A stretch of DNA of 15,223 nucleotides from JBEBVQ01 sp964636205. GTDB lineage: Bacteria; Bacteroidota; Bacteroidia; Chitinophagales; Chitinophagaceae. The notes under the pieces were generated by a model that saw nothing but the letters and a program-made list of their open reading frames with translations, was not told the origin of the DNA and searched no databases. The stretch is taken from positions 1-15,223 of the forward strand of contig CAZWPF010000069.1 in NCBI GenBank assembly GCA_964636205.1, in the 5' to 3' direction. Of this stretch, positions 7,759-15,223 are shown piece after piece (positions within the stretch are counted from its first letter, which is position 1; each line of letters begins with the position of its first letter). A program made the translations under genes and the position numbers.

Positions 7759-8706
7759 ATGCGTAATATCAAGATCATCGAAGTAAAATCGGAAATAGGC
7801 GCCGGTACCAGAGGTGCGAGTCTTGGCGCAGACGCTATTAAAATTGCTGCCCTTGATTATATGAGCAGCTTTTTTGTCAATTTTCCCATTGAAACGGTAG
7901 AAACGGAAAACCGATTGTTGTATGAGCCGGTGGAGTCGCCCTATGCCAAGCGAATCAAAGGAGTTTCTACCATGTATGAAAGGGTTTCCTCAGCTGTAGA
8001 GAATACATTAAAGTCCGGATTATTTCCGGTTGTCATTGGTGGCGATCACAGCACTGCAGGGGGAACAATCGCGGGTATTCGTCGGGCTAAACCAAATTCC
8101 CGCTTGGGCGTTATCTGGATCGATGCCCATGCTGATTTACACTCTCCCTTTACAACCCCTTCGGGCAATATGCATGGCATGCCTTTGGCGGCAGCTTTGG
8201 GCTTTGATAATATAGAGAATAAGGTCCATAACCCCGATCAGCGTACGATTGAATTATGGGAAAAGATAAAAATGATGGGTGGTAAAGCTCCCATGATCAA
8301 TCCTGAGGATTTGGTGTTTATCGCCTTGCGGGATTACGAAAGCGAGGAGGATTATTTGATCAAACGCCATAACATCAAGGTAGTGCCGGTGCAAGAAGTT
8401 CGGCGGAAAGGGGTGGCCAACTCGGTAAGACAGGCGTTAATGCACCTGAATCAATGTGATCATATCTATATCTCCTTCGACGTCGACAGTTTAGATAGTT
8501 CCATCTCCAGAGGAACGGGTACACCGGTCAGCAATGGTTTAAAAGAAAGAGAAGCAGAAGATCTTATGGCCTCGTTGATGCAGAGTCATAAAATCTGTTG
8601 CTTTGAAATTACTGAAGTGAATCCAACTTTGGATAAGGAAAACCTAATGGCGGAGATAGCTTTCAATATTCTCCAAAGATGCGTCAATCTCCTCTTAGTG
8701 AACTAA
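7759..8706 (+). CDS. Arginase (ureohydrolase family)
   Basis: Arginase hydrolyses L-arginine to L-ornithine and urea with a two-manganese centre in the cytosol. The 315-residue product has all six metal ligands in the family motifs: H97 in GGDHS, D122, H124 and D126 in DAHADLH, and D241 and D243 in SFDVDSLD. The segment SGNMHGMP just after the second motif, GTGTPVSNGL near 255 and EITEVNP near 276-282 favour arginase over agmatinase or formimidoylglutamase, which share the fold. Substrate choice is inferred from these motifs. The ATG at 7759 is the first in frame and gives a normal N-terminus. It stands alone between the tamL terminator and a terminator shared with the convergent gene at 8749. 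The P5C dehydrogenase at 11996-13627 could act later in the same arginine-degradation route. Confidence 0.87.
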   Translation: MRNIKIIEVKSEIGAGTRGASLGADAIKIAALDYMSSFFVNFPIETVETENRLLYEPVESPYAKRIKGVSTMYERVSSAVENTLKSGLFPVVIGGDHSTAGGTIAGIRRAKPNSRLGVIWIDAHADLHSPFTTPSGNMHGMPLAAALGFDNIENKVHNPDQRTIELWEKIKMMGGKAPMINPEDLVFIALRDYESEEDYLIKRHNIKVVPVQEVRRKGVANSVRQALMHLNQCDHIYISFDVDSLDSSISRGTGTPVSNGLKEREAEDLMASLMQSHKICCFEITEVNPTLDKENLMAEIAFNILQRCVNLLLVN

Positions 8707-8707
8707 A

Positions 8708-8737
8708 AAAACCACCGGGTGAATGCCCGATGGTTTT
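8708..8737. terminator. Bidirectional terminator between arginase gene and convergent GldM-like gene
   Basis: AAAACCA (8708-8714) pairs with TGGTTTT (8731-8737). After one C/A mismatch, CGGG (8716-8719) pairs with CCCG (8726-8729), closing a six-base loop. The plus side ends in T-rich sequence, and the minus side ends in a run of seven T. It starts one base after the arginase stop and lies 11 bp past the stop of the opposing gene. Confidence 0.85.
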
Positions 8738-8748
8738 AATTGTAAATT

Positions 8749-9237
8749 TTATTGGAGGATAAATTTCATCCCTTTGCCACGCCCCTCTTTTCCATCGGGC
8801 CATATTACCCTTATATCATCAAAAAAGGCAGTGTCTCCCCTTTTGGTTCGAAAATAAATGGAACTGGATATTGTAGGTGTCAAGGTATCTCCGGGACAGT
8901 ATTCCATGAGCAAATCTGTAACTGGAATAAGGTTTCCAACGGAATCCTCGTAAATGTTGCGTTCTTTGTAATTGAATAAAAATCCCGCTACTTTCGCCTC
9001 TGTATCGACCGGCTTAATACCTTGGCGCAATAAGGAGTCAAAAATTTGCTTGGATATAGTTCCACCGCTCAATTCCGAATTCCCCAAAACTACCGGATAA
9101 ATGACCGGCTTTTTTGCTAAAGAATCCTTTCGAGGATCCTTTTCGAATGTAGCTATAACCTGCTGACCGTAGCTTTCATGTGAAAACAACGGAATCAGTC
9201 CTGCCAAAACAATAGCAACGAGGATTAATTTTCTCAT
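8749..9237 (-). CDS. Small exported protein resembling the C-terminal domain of GldM
   Basis: The product has 162 residues. Residues 1-25 form a signal peptide (MRKLILVAIVLAGLIPL, then SYGQQ). The mature part has about 135 residues. Its pattern resembles the last domain of the gliding/T9SS protein GldM: GGTISKQIF near the start, a strand VAGFLFNY in the middle, and a closing RGDTAFFDDIRVIWPDGKEG followed by a final strand MKFILQ. No other GldM domain or transmembrane helix is present, so this would be a free periplasmic or secreted copy of the domain. The assignment is from motif memory and is tentative. I chose the ATG at 9237 because it opens the signal peptide; the open frame extends to 9324, but those residues overlap valS. 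It lies 10 bp behind the valS stop, so it is probably co-transcribed with it. Its function is unknown. Confidence 0.75.
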   Translation of the reverse strand: MRKLILVAIVLAGLIPLFSHESYGQQVIATFEKDPRKDSLAKKPVIYPVVLGNSELSGGTISKQIFDSLLRQGIKPVDTEAKVAGFLFNYKERNIYEDSVGNLIPVTDLLMEYCPGDTLTPTISSSIYFRTKRGDTAFFDDIRVIWPDGKEGRGKGMKFILQ

Positions 9238-9247
9238 ACCTGTAAAA

Positions 9248-11896
9248 TTAAAGCAATCTAAGGCTTTCTTCAATTGCCTGGATACCTGCAAGCGCGTCGT
9301 CTTTCTTTTTGCGCTCTGCAGCAACTACCTCAGGTTTGGCATTTTGTACGAAGCGCTCATTACTCAGCTTCTTATCCACGCTAGCCAAAAATCCTTTCAG
9401 ATATTCCAGTTCTTTCATCAACTGTTCTTTCTGCGCGCTATTATCCACTTCCGCTCCACCTGAAGGTGTAAGATAAATCTTATCTGATTTTAAAACCAGA
9501 GCTATTTGTCCGGGCTGTCCGGTACCGGTAAAGTGGATGGCATCAGCATTTACCTGTCTTTGCAAAACAGAAGCCACGCGGGTGTAAAAAGCTTGATTTG
9601 CGGTTTCGATATGGAGCGTAAGCGGATCTTTCGATTTGAGTTTATTCTTTACACGGATATCGCGAATAGCGGTAATAACCTCACGCAGCAAAGAACCATC
9701 GTTCAATACCTCAGCATCCGGAGCTTCAATCGGCGTCTGATTACGGTAATGCATCATCTCGATCTGACTCACCATGAGATCGTCACCGGTTTGCCGCTCC
9801 TTCAATTGATGATATACATCTTCGGTGATAAAAGGCATATAAGGATGCAGCAATTGCAGCAAACGTTCGAAAAAGCTTATTGTACTTTCATAAACCGCTC
9901 TGGATACCGGAGCCTCGGGTGCGGGTTTCACCCATTCGAGATACCAGGAACAGAAATCATCCCAGATCAGGGAATAGACTTGCTTGAGTGACTCACTTAA
10001 TCGGTATTCACCTTCCCATTCCTTCAATTTCAGTGTGGCCGCTTTAATCGTCTGATCCATCCATTCTAAAGGAAAATGAGAAGGAACTACTTCCGAATCA
10101 GAAACGCGAGACTCCCAGCCTTTCACCAATTTCATGGCATTCCAGATCTTGTTACAGAAATTTCTGCCCTGCTCCAAAGCTGCCTCATCAAACAATACAT
10201 CGTTTCCGGCGGGAGAAGAAATAAGAACACTCAGTCGCACCGCATCCGCACCAAAATCGTCGATCAATTGCAATAGATCCGGAGAGTTCCCGAGTGATTT
10301 ACTCATCTTTCTCCCCTGCTTATCTCTTACAATCCCGGTAAAATATACTCTTTCAAAGGGCTTTTCATTTTTAAATTCATATCCCGCCATGATCATTCTT
10401 GCGACCCAGAAGAATATAATTTCCGGGGCTGTGACCAAGGTCTGAGTAGGATAGTAGTATGCTAATTCTTTATTATCAGGAGTTTCGTTCCAGCCGAACA
10501 CTTGCATTGGCCAAAGCCAGGAGCTAAACCAAGTATCCAGAACGTCTTCGTCTTGACGGAGTTTGCCACTGCCGTTCGGATTTTTTGTCCTGTATTGTTT
10601 CAATGCCTCTTCTTCAGATTCGGCAACATAAAGGTTCCCATCCTCGTCGTACCAAGCGGGAATTCTATGGCCCCACCATAGTTGGCGACTGATACACCAA
10701 TCCTTAATATTCTCCATCCAGTGGCGATAGAGATTCTTGAATTTGGGGGGGAAGAAGCTCACCTCATCATCCAAAACAGCATGTAACGCCGGCCGTGCAA
10801 TGTCTTCGGTTTTACACCACCATTGCATGCTGAGTCGTGGTTCTATCACGACATCTGTTCTTTCGGAATAACCAACCTGGTTATTGTAAGACTCTTCTTT
10901 AACCAGATGACCGGCAGCGTCGAGATCTTTAACTATTTTCTTTCGAACTTCGAAACGATCTTCACCCACATACATACCGGCGGCTTCGCTGAGCGTACCA
11001 TCATCGTTCAGTGTATCTATAACCGCCAATCGGTGTTTCAGTCCCAGATTATAGTCGTTGATATCGTGAGCTGGTGTCACCTTCAGCGCTCCTGTTCCGA
11101 ATTCTTGATCGATATATTCATCGAAAATTATAGGAATTCGACGATTGATCAGCGGTACAAAGCAATACTGCCCTCTGAGATGCGCATATCTTGGATCTGC
11201 GGGGTGAACGCAAACGGCGGTATCCCCGAGAATGGTCTCCGGGCGCACCGTAGCAATTGTAATCCATTCTTCAGTATCCCCCTCTATACGGTAACGTATA
11301 TAGTACAGTTTTGACTGGGTTTGTTTATGCACCACTTCTTCATCACTCAATGCAGTTCGTGCTTTCGGATCCCAGTTGATCATTTTTACACCACGGTAGA
11401 TCAGCCCTTTGTTATAGAGTTCAACAAATACTCTAATCACAGCAGCATAGTAATCATCGTCCATGGTAAAGGCGGTCCTTTCCCAATCTAAGGAGCACCC
11501 CAACTGTCTCAACTGCTGTAAAATGATTCCCCCGTATTTTTCTTTCCACTCCCATGCATATTTGAGAAACTCCTCCCTTGACAGTTTATTTTTATCAATA
11601 CCCTGATCGCGGAGCATTCCCACGACCTTAGCTTCGGTCGCGATAGAAGCGTGGTCGGTGCCCGGTACCCAGCAGGTATTGTAGCCACTCATTTTGGCTC
11701 TGCGGATCAAGACATCTTGAACCGTGTTATTGAGTGCATGCCCCATATGTAACACTCCGGTTACGTTGGGTGGCGGCATTACAATCGTGTATGGTTTTCG
11801 TTCGTCGGGTTCGGAATGAAAATAGCCGGCCTTATTCCAATGTTCATACCATTGTGGGGCGGCGGATTTATGTTCGAAATTTTTACTTATTTCCAT
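9248..11896 (-). CDS. valS: Valyl-tRNA synthetase
   Basis: This class I synthetase charges tRNA-Val with valine and removes misactivated threonine in its CP1 editing domain. The 882-residue product has the HIGH-type motif HMGH at 50-53 and the KMSKS motif at 530-534. The editing insertion lies between them (TVRPETILGDTAV, TPAHDINDYN). A helical anticodon-binding domain follows, and the C-terminal coiled-coil tRNA-binding arm covers about 815-882 (rich in K and E, ending ESLRLL). Length matches bacterial ValRS. The ATG at 11896 gives MEISKNF, the usual Bacteroidota start. No Shine-Dalgarno sequence and no clear -7 box are seen in the 99-bp gap upstream, and I see no T-box leader. The small GldM-like gene follows at 10 bp. 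Confidence 0.98.
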   Translation of the reverse strand: MEISKNFEHKSAAPQWYEHWNKAGYFHSEPDERKPYTIVMPPPNVTGVLHMGHALNNTVQDVLIRRAKMSGYNTCWVPGTDHASIATEAKVVGMLRDQGIDKNKLSREEFLKYAWEWKEKYGGIILQQLRQLGCSLDWERTAFTMDDDYYAAVIRVFVELYNKGLIYRGVKMINWDPKARTALSDEEVVHKQTQSKLYYIRYRIEGDTEEWITIATVRPETILGDTAVCVHPADPRYAHLRGQYCFVPLINRRIPIIFDEYIDQEFGTGALKVTPAHDINDYNLGLKHRLAVIDTLNDDGTLSEAAGMYVGEDRFEVRKKIVKDLDAAGHLVKEESYNNQVGYSERTDVVIEPRLSMQWWCKTEDIARPALHAVLDDEVSFFPPKFKNLYRHWMENIKDWCISRQLWWGHRIPAWYDEDGNLYVAESEEEALKQYRTKNPNGSGKLRQDEDVLDTWFSSWLWPMQVFGWNETPDNKELAYYYPTQTLVTAPEIIFFWVARMIMAGYEFKNEKPFERVYFTGIVRDKQGRKMSKSLGNSPDLLQLIDDFGADAVRLSVLISSPAGNDVLFDEAALEQGRNFCNKIWNAMKLVKGWESRVSDSEVVPSHFPLEWMDQTIKAATLKLKEWEGEYRLSESLKQVYSLIWDDFCSWYLEWVKPAPEAPVSRAVYESTISFFERLLQLLHPYMPFITEDVYHQLKERQTGDDLMVSQIEMMHYRNQTPIEAPDAEVLNDGSLLREVITAIRDIRVKNKLKSKDPLTLHIETANQAFYTRVASVLQRQVNADAIHFTGTGQPGQIALVLKSDKIYLTPSGGAEVDNSAQKEQLMKELEYLKGFLASVDKKLSNERFVQNAKPEVVAAERKKKDDALAGIQAIEESLRLL

Positions 11897-11951
11897 GAAT
11901 ACTCCAGAATGAGAAATATGGTAGTGGTATCACAACATCGCTGCAGGATAA

Positions 11952-11981
11952 AGGCACGGAGATCTGTGATTCCCCGTGCCT
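11952..11981 (-). terminator. Probable terminator hairpin after the P5C dehydrogenase gene
   Basis: AGGCACGG (11952-11959) and CCGTGCCT (11974-11981) form a perfect 8-bp GC-rich stem with a 14-nt loop. On the minus strand it begins 14 nt after the dehydrogenase stop and is followed by only a short T-run (TTTATCC). It could end that transcript and isolate it from valS, or allow partial read-through. Confidence 0.55.
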
Positions 11982-11995
11982 CGCCACTCTATTTT

Positions 11996-13627
11996 TTATT
12001 TGTTTAAGAATGGATATCTATAACTAGTTGCCGGTACATAAGTTTCCTTTATGGTACGGGCACTGAGCCATCTGTACAAGTTCAGTGCAGAACCGGCCTT
12101 ATCGTTGGTTCCCGAAGCACGGGCACCGCCAAATGGCTGTTGTCCCACCACTGCACCTGTCGGCTTATCGTTGATATAAAAGTTACCGGCACAGTTTACC
12201 AACTTCTTGGTCATTGTTTCGATCGCATATCTGTCGCGGGCAAATATAGCACCAGTGAGTGCATATGGAGAGGTTTGATCCACTACATCTAGGGCTTCTA
12301 ACCAACTTGCCTCATCGTAAGTATAAATCGTCAAAACCGGTCCGAACAATTCCTCGCACATGGTTACATACTTCGGATCGTTAGTTTCGATAATCGTAGG
12401 CTCGATATACCAACCTTTAGATTTATCATAATTACCACCGCAAATAATCGAAGCCTTTCCATTGCTCTCGGCAACACTATCGATGTATTTTGCCAGCTTA
12501 TCAAACGAGCGCTCATCGATCACCGCGTTGACAAAATTGGAAAAATCATCTACCGGACCCATTTTCATGGTCTTTACTTCGGCAACTAATTTTTCCTTAA
12601 TCGCAGTGGCCAGGTTAGATGGAAGGTATGCGCGGGAAGCAGCTGAGCATTTCTGACCCTGATATTCGAAAGCACCGCGAGCCAAGCCTGCCACTACTGC
12701 GTTCACATCAGCTGATGGATGCACAAATACAAAATCCTTTCCGCCTGTTTCCCCTACGATGCGGGGATAAGAACGGTACCGAGCTATATTGGTTCCGATA
12801 TGGCGCCACATGGTTTGAAACACTTCAGTAGAACCGGTAAAATGTACTCCGGCAAAATCCGGGTGTTCAAAACAAATATCACCGATTACCGGACCGGGAG
12901 GGTAAACCAGATTGATCACGCCTGCCGGTAAACCGGCCTCGATAAGGATTTCCATAAATACGCTGGCAGAATAAATCTGAGTATTCGCCGGCTTCCATAC
13001 CACTACGTTGCCACACATCGCTGGTGCCGTGGGTAAATTGCCACCGATCGCCGTGAAGTTAAACGGAGTCACTGCCAATACAAATCCCTCCAATGGTCTG
13101 TATTCCACTCTATTGTGCATTCCCAAAGGAGAAAGTGGCTGTTCGTTATAAATCTGTGTCAGGTAATGTACATTGAACCGCAGGAAATCAATCAGTTCAC
13201 AAGCGCTGTCGATTTCCGCCTGATACGCGTTCTTACTCTGCCCCAGCATAGTGGCAGCGTTCATACGGAAACGATATTTGGTAGCCAGTAGTTCTGCTGC
13301 TTTCATGAAGATTGCTGCCCTGTGCTCCCAAGATGTATTGGCCCAAGCCTCGCGGGCAGCCAATGCAGCACGTATGGCATCTTGAACGTGTTGTTCATTT
13401 CCCTGATGGAAATGACCCAGCAAATGTTCTGTTTCATGAGGAGGATGAATAGCAACCAGTTGGCCGCTTCTCACTTCCTTCCCGTTTATATACATGGGAA
13501 TATCCCGAGGTGCTGATTTCAGATCCTTGATTGCCGTTTGCAAAGCATTACGCTCTGCGCTACCGGGTGCATATTCCAAAACCGGTTCATTCTTCGGTTC
13601 GGAATAATGAAAATAACCGTTATGCAT
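11996..13627 (-). CDS. pruA: 1-pyrroline-5-carboxylate (L-glutamate gamma-semialdehyde) dehydrogenase
   Basis: The enzyme oxidises glutamate semialdehyde/P5C to glutamate with NAD+, the last step of proline and of arginase-route arginine breakdown. The 543-residue product is a full-length aldehyde dehydrogenase of the single-function P5CDH type: the N-terminus NEPVLEYAPGSAERNAL is characteristic, the general base E293 lies in VGETGGKD, and the nucleophile C327 lies in GQKCSAAS. The PFNFTAIGGNLP stretch and the FTGST NAD-binding turn are present. No proline dehydrogenase domain is fused, unlike in enteric PutA. I chose the ATG at 13627, because the TTG ten codons upstream falls inside the predicted -7 promoter box. 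The gene lies 120 bp behind the phosphoesterase gene, with its own promoter, and ahead of valS with a hairpin between. Confidence 0.95.
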   Translation of the reverse strand: MHNGYFHYSEPKNEPVLEYAPGSAERNALQTAIKDLKSAPRDIPMYINGKEVRSGQLVAIHPPHETEHLLGHFHQGNEQHVQDAIRAALAAREAWANTSWEHRAAIFMKAAELLATKYRFRMNAATMLGQSKNAYQAEIDSACELIDFLRFNVHYLTQIYNEQPLSPLGMHNRVEYRPLEGFVLAVTPFNFTAIGGNLPTAPAMCGNVVVWKPANTQIYSASVFMEILIEAGLPAGVINLVYPPGPVIGDICFEHPDFAGVHFTGSTEVFQTMWRHIGTNIARYRSYPRIVGETGGKDFVFVHPSADVNAVVAGLARGAFEYQGQKCSAASRAYLPSNLATAIKEKLVAEVKTMKMGPVDDFSNFVNAVIDERSFDKLAKYIDSVAESNGKASIICGGNYDKSKGWYIEPTIIETNDPKYVTMCEELFGPVLTIYTYDEASWLEALDVVDQTSPYALTGAIFARDRYAIETMTKKLVNCAGNFYINDKPTGAVVGQQPFGGARASGTNDKAGSALNLYRWLSARTIKETYVPATSYRYPFLNK

Positions 13628-13654
13628 AAAGATTTTTTTTACAGATTTGCGTTG

Positions 13655-13662
13655 CAAAGATA
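13655..13662 (-). promoter_or_regulatory. Predicted -7 promoter box of the P5C dehydrogenase gene
   Basis: The minus strand reads TATCTTTG, an exact TAnnTTTG match, 27 bases before the ATG at 13627; this predicts a leader of about 20 nt containing an A-rich run. No TTG lies at the right -33 distance. Its position argues against translation starting at the TTG at 13657. The rest of the 120-bp gap shows only a spaced CCCGG/CCGGG pair. Confidence 0.45.
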
Positions 13663-13747
13663 ATATTAATGCTGCGAAATCCCGGTTTATCTAACTTGGA
13701 TTTCAAGGTATTTCCCCCGGGTCTATCCTAGTTTGGTAACGAATTGC

Positions 13748-14242
13748 TTATCTCTTCCCCAGTTCTATCACTTCACATTCTTTGATATCGGCTCCGTCAA
13801 TACTGAATCGCACCAGGGTACGTACCTTATGCCACCCTTCTTTGCCTGCAGCTCCGGGGTTGATATGAAGGCATTTCAGATCCGGATCGTACTGCACCTT
13901 CAAGATATGTGAATGCCCGCTGATGAATAACTGCGGTCGAATATTCAAAAGTGATTTTTTCACAGCAGGCACGTACCTCCCCGGATAGCCCCCGATATGT
14001 ATCATATAAACTTTAACCTCCTCGATCTGAAAGTCTTGCACTTCCGGCACCGACAGTCGGATTGGTGCACCATCGATATTCCCATACACCCCTCTCATAG
14101 GCTTAAAAGAACTCAATTTGTTGAGCACCTCTTCATTACCGAAATCTCCTGCATGCCATATTTCATCACAGGCTTCAAAATGCATGAATACCTTATCATC
14201 CAGGTATCCATGGGTATCAGAAATAAGTCCTATTCGTTTCAG
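13748..14242 (-). CDS. YfcE/MJ0936-type metallophosphoesterase with a non-canonical start codon
   Basis: This calcineurin-like phosphodiesterase family uses a two-metal site; the substrate is unknown. With CTG at 14242 as codon 1, the 164-residue product has the complete metal set: D9 and H11 in SDTHGY, D33 in HAGDFGN, N55 in YGNIDG, H82 in MIHIGG, and H110 and H112 in SGHSH, then INPGAAG near the end. The start is the problem. The first in-frame ATG (14185) falls after the SDTH motif and would remove two ligands, and no ATG, GTG or TTG lies between the upstream in-frame stop and that motif. CTG at 14242 aligns with the family's usual MKxIGLxSDTH start. ATA at 14248 overlaps the nnr stop as TAATA, one base from the common TAATG coupling signal. 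The gene directly follows nnr and is probably co-transcribed with it. Confidence 0.8.
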   Translation of the reverse strand: MKRIGLISDTHGYLDDKVFMHFEACDEIWHAGDFGNEEVLNKLSSFKPMRGVYGNIDGAPIRLSVPEVQDFQIEEVKVYMIHIGGYPGRYVPAVKKSLLNIRPQLFISGHSHILKVQYDPDLKCLHINPGAAGKEGWHKVRTLVRFSIDGADIKECEVIELGKR

Positions 14243-14247
14243 TGCTA

Positions 14248-15223
14248 TTAAATTTGAGCCTGAATATAGTCATTCTCCTCCGGTTGTTGCCGCACCATTT
14301 TAAATGCTTTGCCCAGATGACTGATCAGATCACCCGCTATCAGCGATTCTTCTGACTCATGATGCAAGGCGAGATCTCCTGATACGCCATGCAGATAGAC
14401 TCCGACTAGAGCTGCCTCTTTTGCACTATACCCCTGAGCCAGAAGTCCGGTAATTATACCGGTCAACACATCCCCACTGCCTCCGGTGGCCATGCCCGCA
14501 TTTCCCGTGGGATTATACCAACAGGAGCCATCGGGCATCGCTGTTACGGTATATCTTCCCTTCAACACGATAATGCAATTATATCGCATTGCCTGAAATC
14601 TTGCCTGTTCGACCTGCATCATAGAATCTGTGGTAGGTCCAAAGAGTCTTTCAAATTCTTTAGGATGTGGTGTCAGTATTGATCCTCCCGGAATCTTGCT
14701 CAGGTGGGTTTTGTTTTGAGCCAAAATATTCAAGGCATCAGCGTCCAATACGAGGGGTTGCTTGTTCTGCTCCAACCATTGGATCAGTCCTCTGGCGGTC
14801 AGTTCATCAGTCCCTATACCTGGTCCAATACCAATTGCCTCCGCTCCAAGCCCCTCCATCTCCTGTACACACCGGTCGCCACTGACTGAGCAAATGGCCT
14901 CCGGAGCCCCCAATTGCATGGTAGCTAAGCCGCATCCGGGTATTCTCGCAATCACCTTACCGGCACCAGCGCGCAGCGCTGCTCTTACCGCCAGAATTGC
15001 CGCTCCCATCATCCCGTATCCACCGGCAATAATCATCGCAGTGCCATAATTACCTTTATGTGAAAAAGGCTCTCTTTTTCGGAGCAGATTCCTAACCATA
15101 GTTTGGTCGGTAAGACAATAATGGGTATGTGTAGACTCAATAAAGGTTTCATTCAGTCCTATATCCAAAATCTCAATTCTTCCGACGAATTTCCCGGTTT
15201 CAGGATGGAGAAATGATCTCTTG
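14248..15223 (-). CDS. nnr: Bifunctional NAD(P)HX epimerase/dehydratase, C-terminal part (5' end cut by window edge)
   Basis: Nnr repairs hydrated NADH and NADPH: the N-terminal YjeF_N domain epimerises the R form, and the C-terminal ribokinase-like domain dehydrates the S form using ADP or ATP. The frame is open to the right edge, giving 324 visible residues. The first ones (HPETGKFVGRIEILDIGLN) match the tail of the epimerase domain, so the TTG at 15168 is not a real start. The dehydratase domain shows GNYGTAMIIAGGYGMMGAA, LVLDADALNIL, LTPHPKEFERL, VLKGRYTV and the catalytic GGSGDVLTG loop with its aspartate at about 14470. These place it firmly in the Nnr dehydratase family. Its TAA lies five bases before the CTG of the phosphoesterase gene, suggesting an operon with coupled translation. 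Confidence 0.95.
   Translation of the reverse strand, partial: KRSFLHPETGKFVGRIEILDIGLNETFIESTHTHYCLTDQTMVRNLLRKREPFSHKGNYGTAMIIAGGYGMMGAAILAVRAALRAGAGKVIARIPGCGLATMQLGAPEAICSVSGDRCVQEMEGLGAEAIGIGPGIGTDELTARGLIQWLEQNKQPLVLDADALNILAQNKTHLSKIPGGSILTPHPKEFERLFGPTTDSMMQVEQARFQAMRYNCIIVLKGRYTVTAMPDGSCWYNPTGNAGMATGGSGDVLTGIITGLLAQGYSAKEAALVGVYLHGVSGDLALHHESEESLIAGDLISHLGKAFKMVRQQPEENDYIQAQI

Noticed and set aside
9238..9324. Upstream extension of the GldM-like gene into valS
   Set aside because: The extra residues are basic and precede an otherwise clear signal peptide beginning at 9237.
13628..13657. TTG at 13657 as the P5C dehydrogenase start
   Set aside because: It lies inside an exact -7 promoter box, and the ATG at 13627 gives a normal family N-terminus.
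14217..14273. Short ORF of 18 codons behind a GGAGGAG at 14275-14281
   Set aside because: The purine run encodes conserved-frame Nnr residues (PEEN), and Shine-Dalgarno sequences are not used by other genes here; kept only as a frameshift alternative for the phosphoesterase start.
15166..15168. TTG at 15168 as the start of an NAD(P)HX dehydratase-only protein
   Set aside because: The frame is open to the window edge, and the upstream residues match the tail of the YjeF_N epimerase domain, so the gene is a truncated bifunctional nnr.

Overview
The window looks like an ordinary core-genome stretch of a member of the phylum Bacteroidota. The evidence is a secreted peptidase ending in the beginning of a type IX secretion (T9SS) sorting domain, a DUF4476-type protein, a lipoprotein-type TamA homologue (TamL), a probable stand-alone GldM C-terminal-like domain, near-absence of Shine-Dalgarno sequences, and several exact copies of the Bacteroidota -7 promoter box (TAnnTTTG) just upstream of genes. 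Base composition is even across the window, and I see no insertion sequence, prophage, CRISPR array, tRNA or rRNA. The order or genus cannot be fixed from this.

Layout. 1-1557 (-) is an M28 zinc aminopeptidase whose C-terminal sorting domain runs off the left edge. It is divergent from htpG (1759-3651, +) across a 201-bp region that holds competing hairpins. htpG converges with a signal-peptide protein carrying PEGA-like and DUF4476 regions (3676-4392, -). Upstream of that gene, after a perfect 12-bp inverted repeat, lies a TrmH/SpoU RNA methyltransferase (4457-5200, -). It is divergent from tamL (5219-7657, +), and the two predicted promoters overlap. A strong terminator follows tamL. An arginase gene (7759-8706, +) then ends in a shared bidirectional terminator.

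The right half is all on the minus strand. Read in transcription order it holds the C-terminal part of a bifunctional NAD(P)HX repair enzyme (Nnr, running off the right edge), a YfcE-like metallophosphoesterase just downstream of nnr with no ordinary start codon, 1-pyrroline-5-carboxylate dehydrogenase with its own promoter, valyl-tRNA synthetase, and a small secreted protein 10 bp behind valS.

Functionally the genes are mostly housekeeping: protein folding (HtpG), RNA modification (TrmH), translation (ValS), envelope biogenesis (TamL), metabolite repair (Nnr), and two enzymes of one arginine-to-glutamate route (arginase and P5C dehydrogenase) that sit about 3.3 kb apart in separate transcription units. 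I found no convincing new multi-gene system. The points most worth checking are the missing start codon of the phosphoesterase gene, the perfect inverted repeat at 4405-4445, the htpG leader hairpins, the overlapping trmH/tamL promoters and the orphan GldM-like domain.
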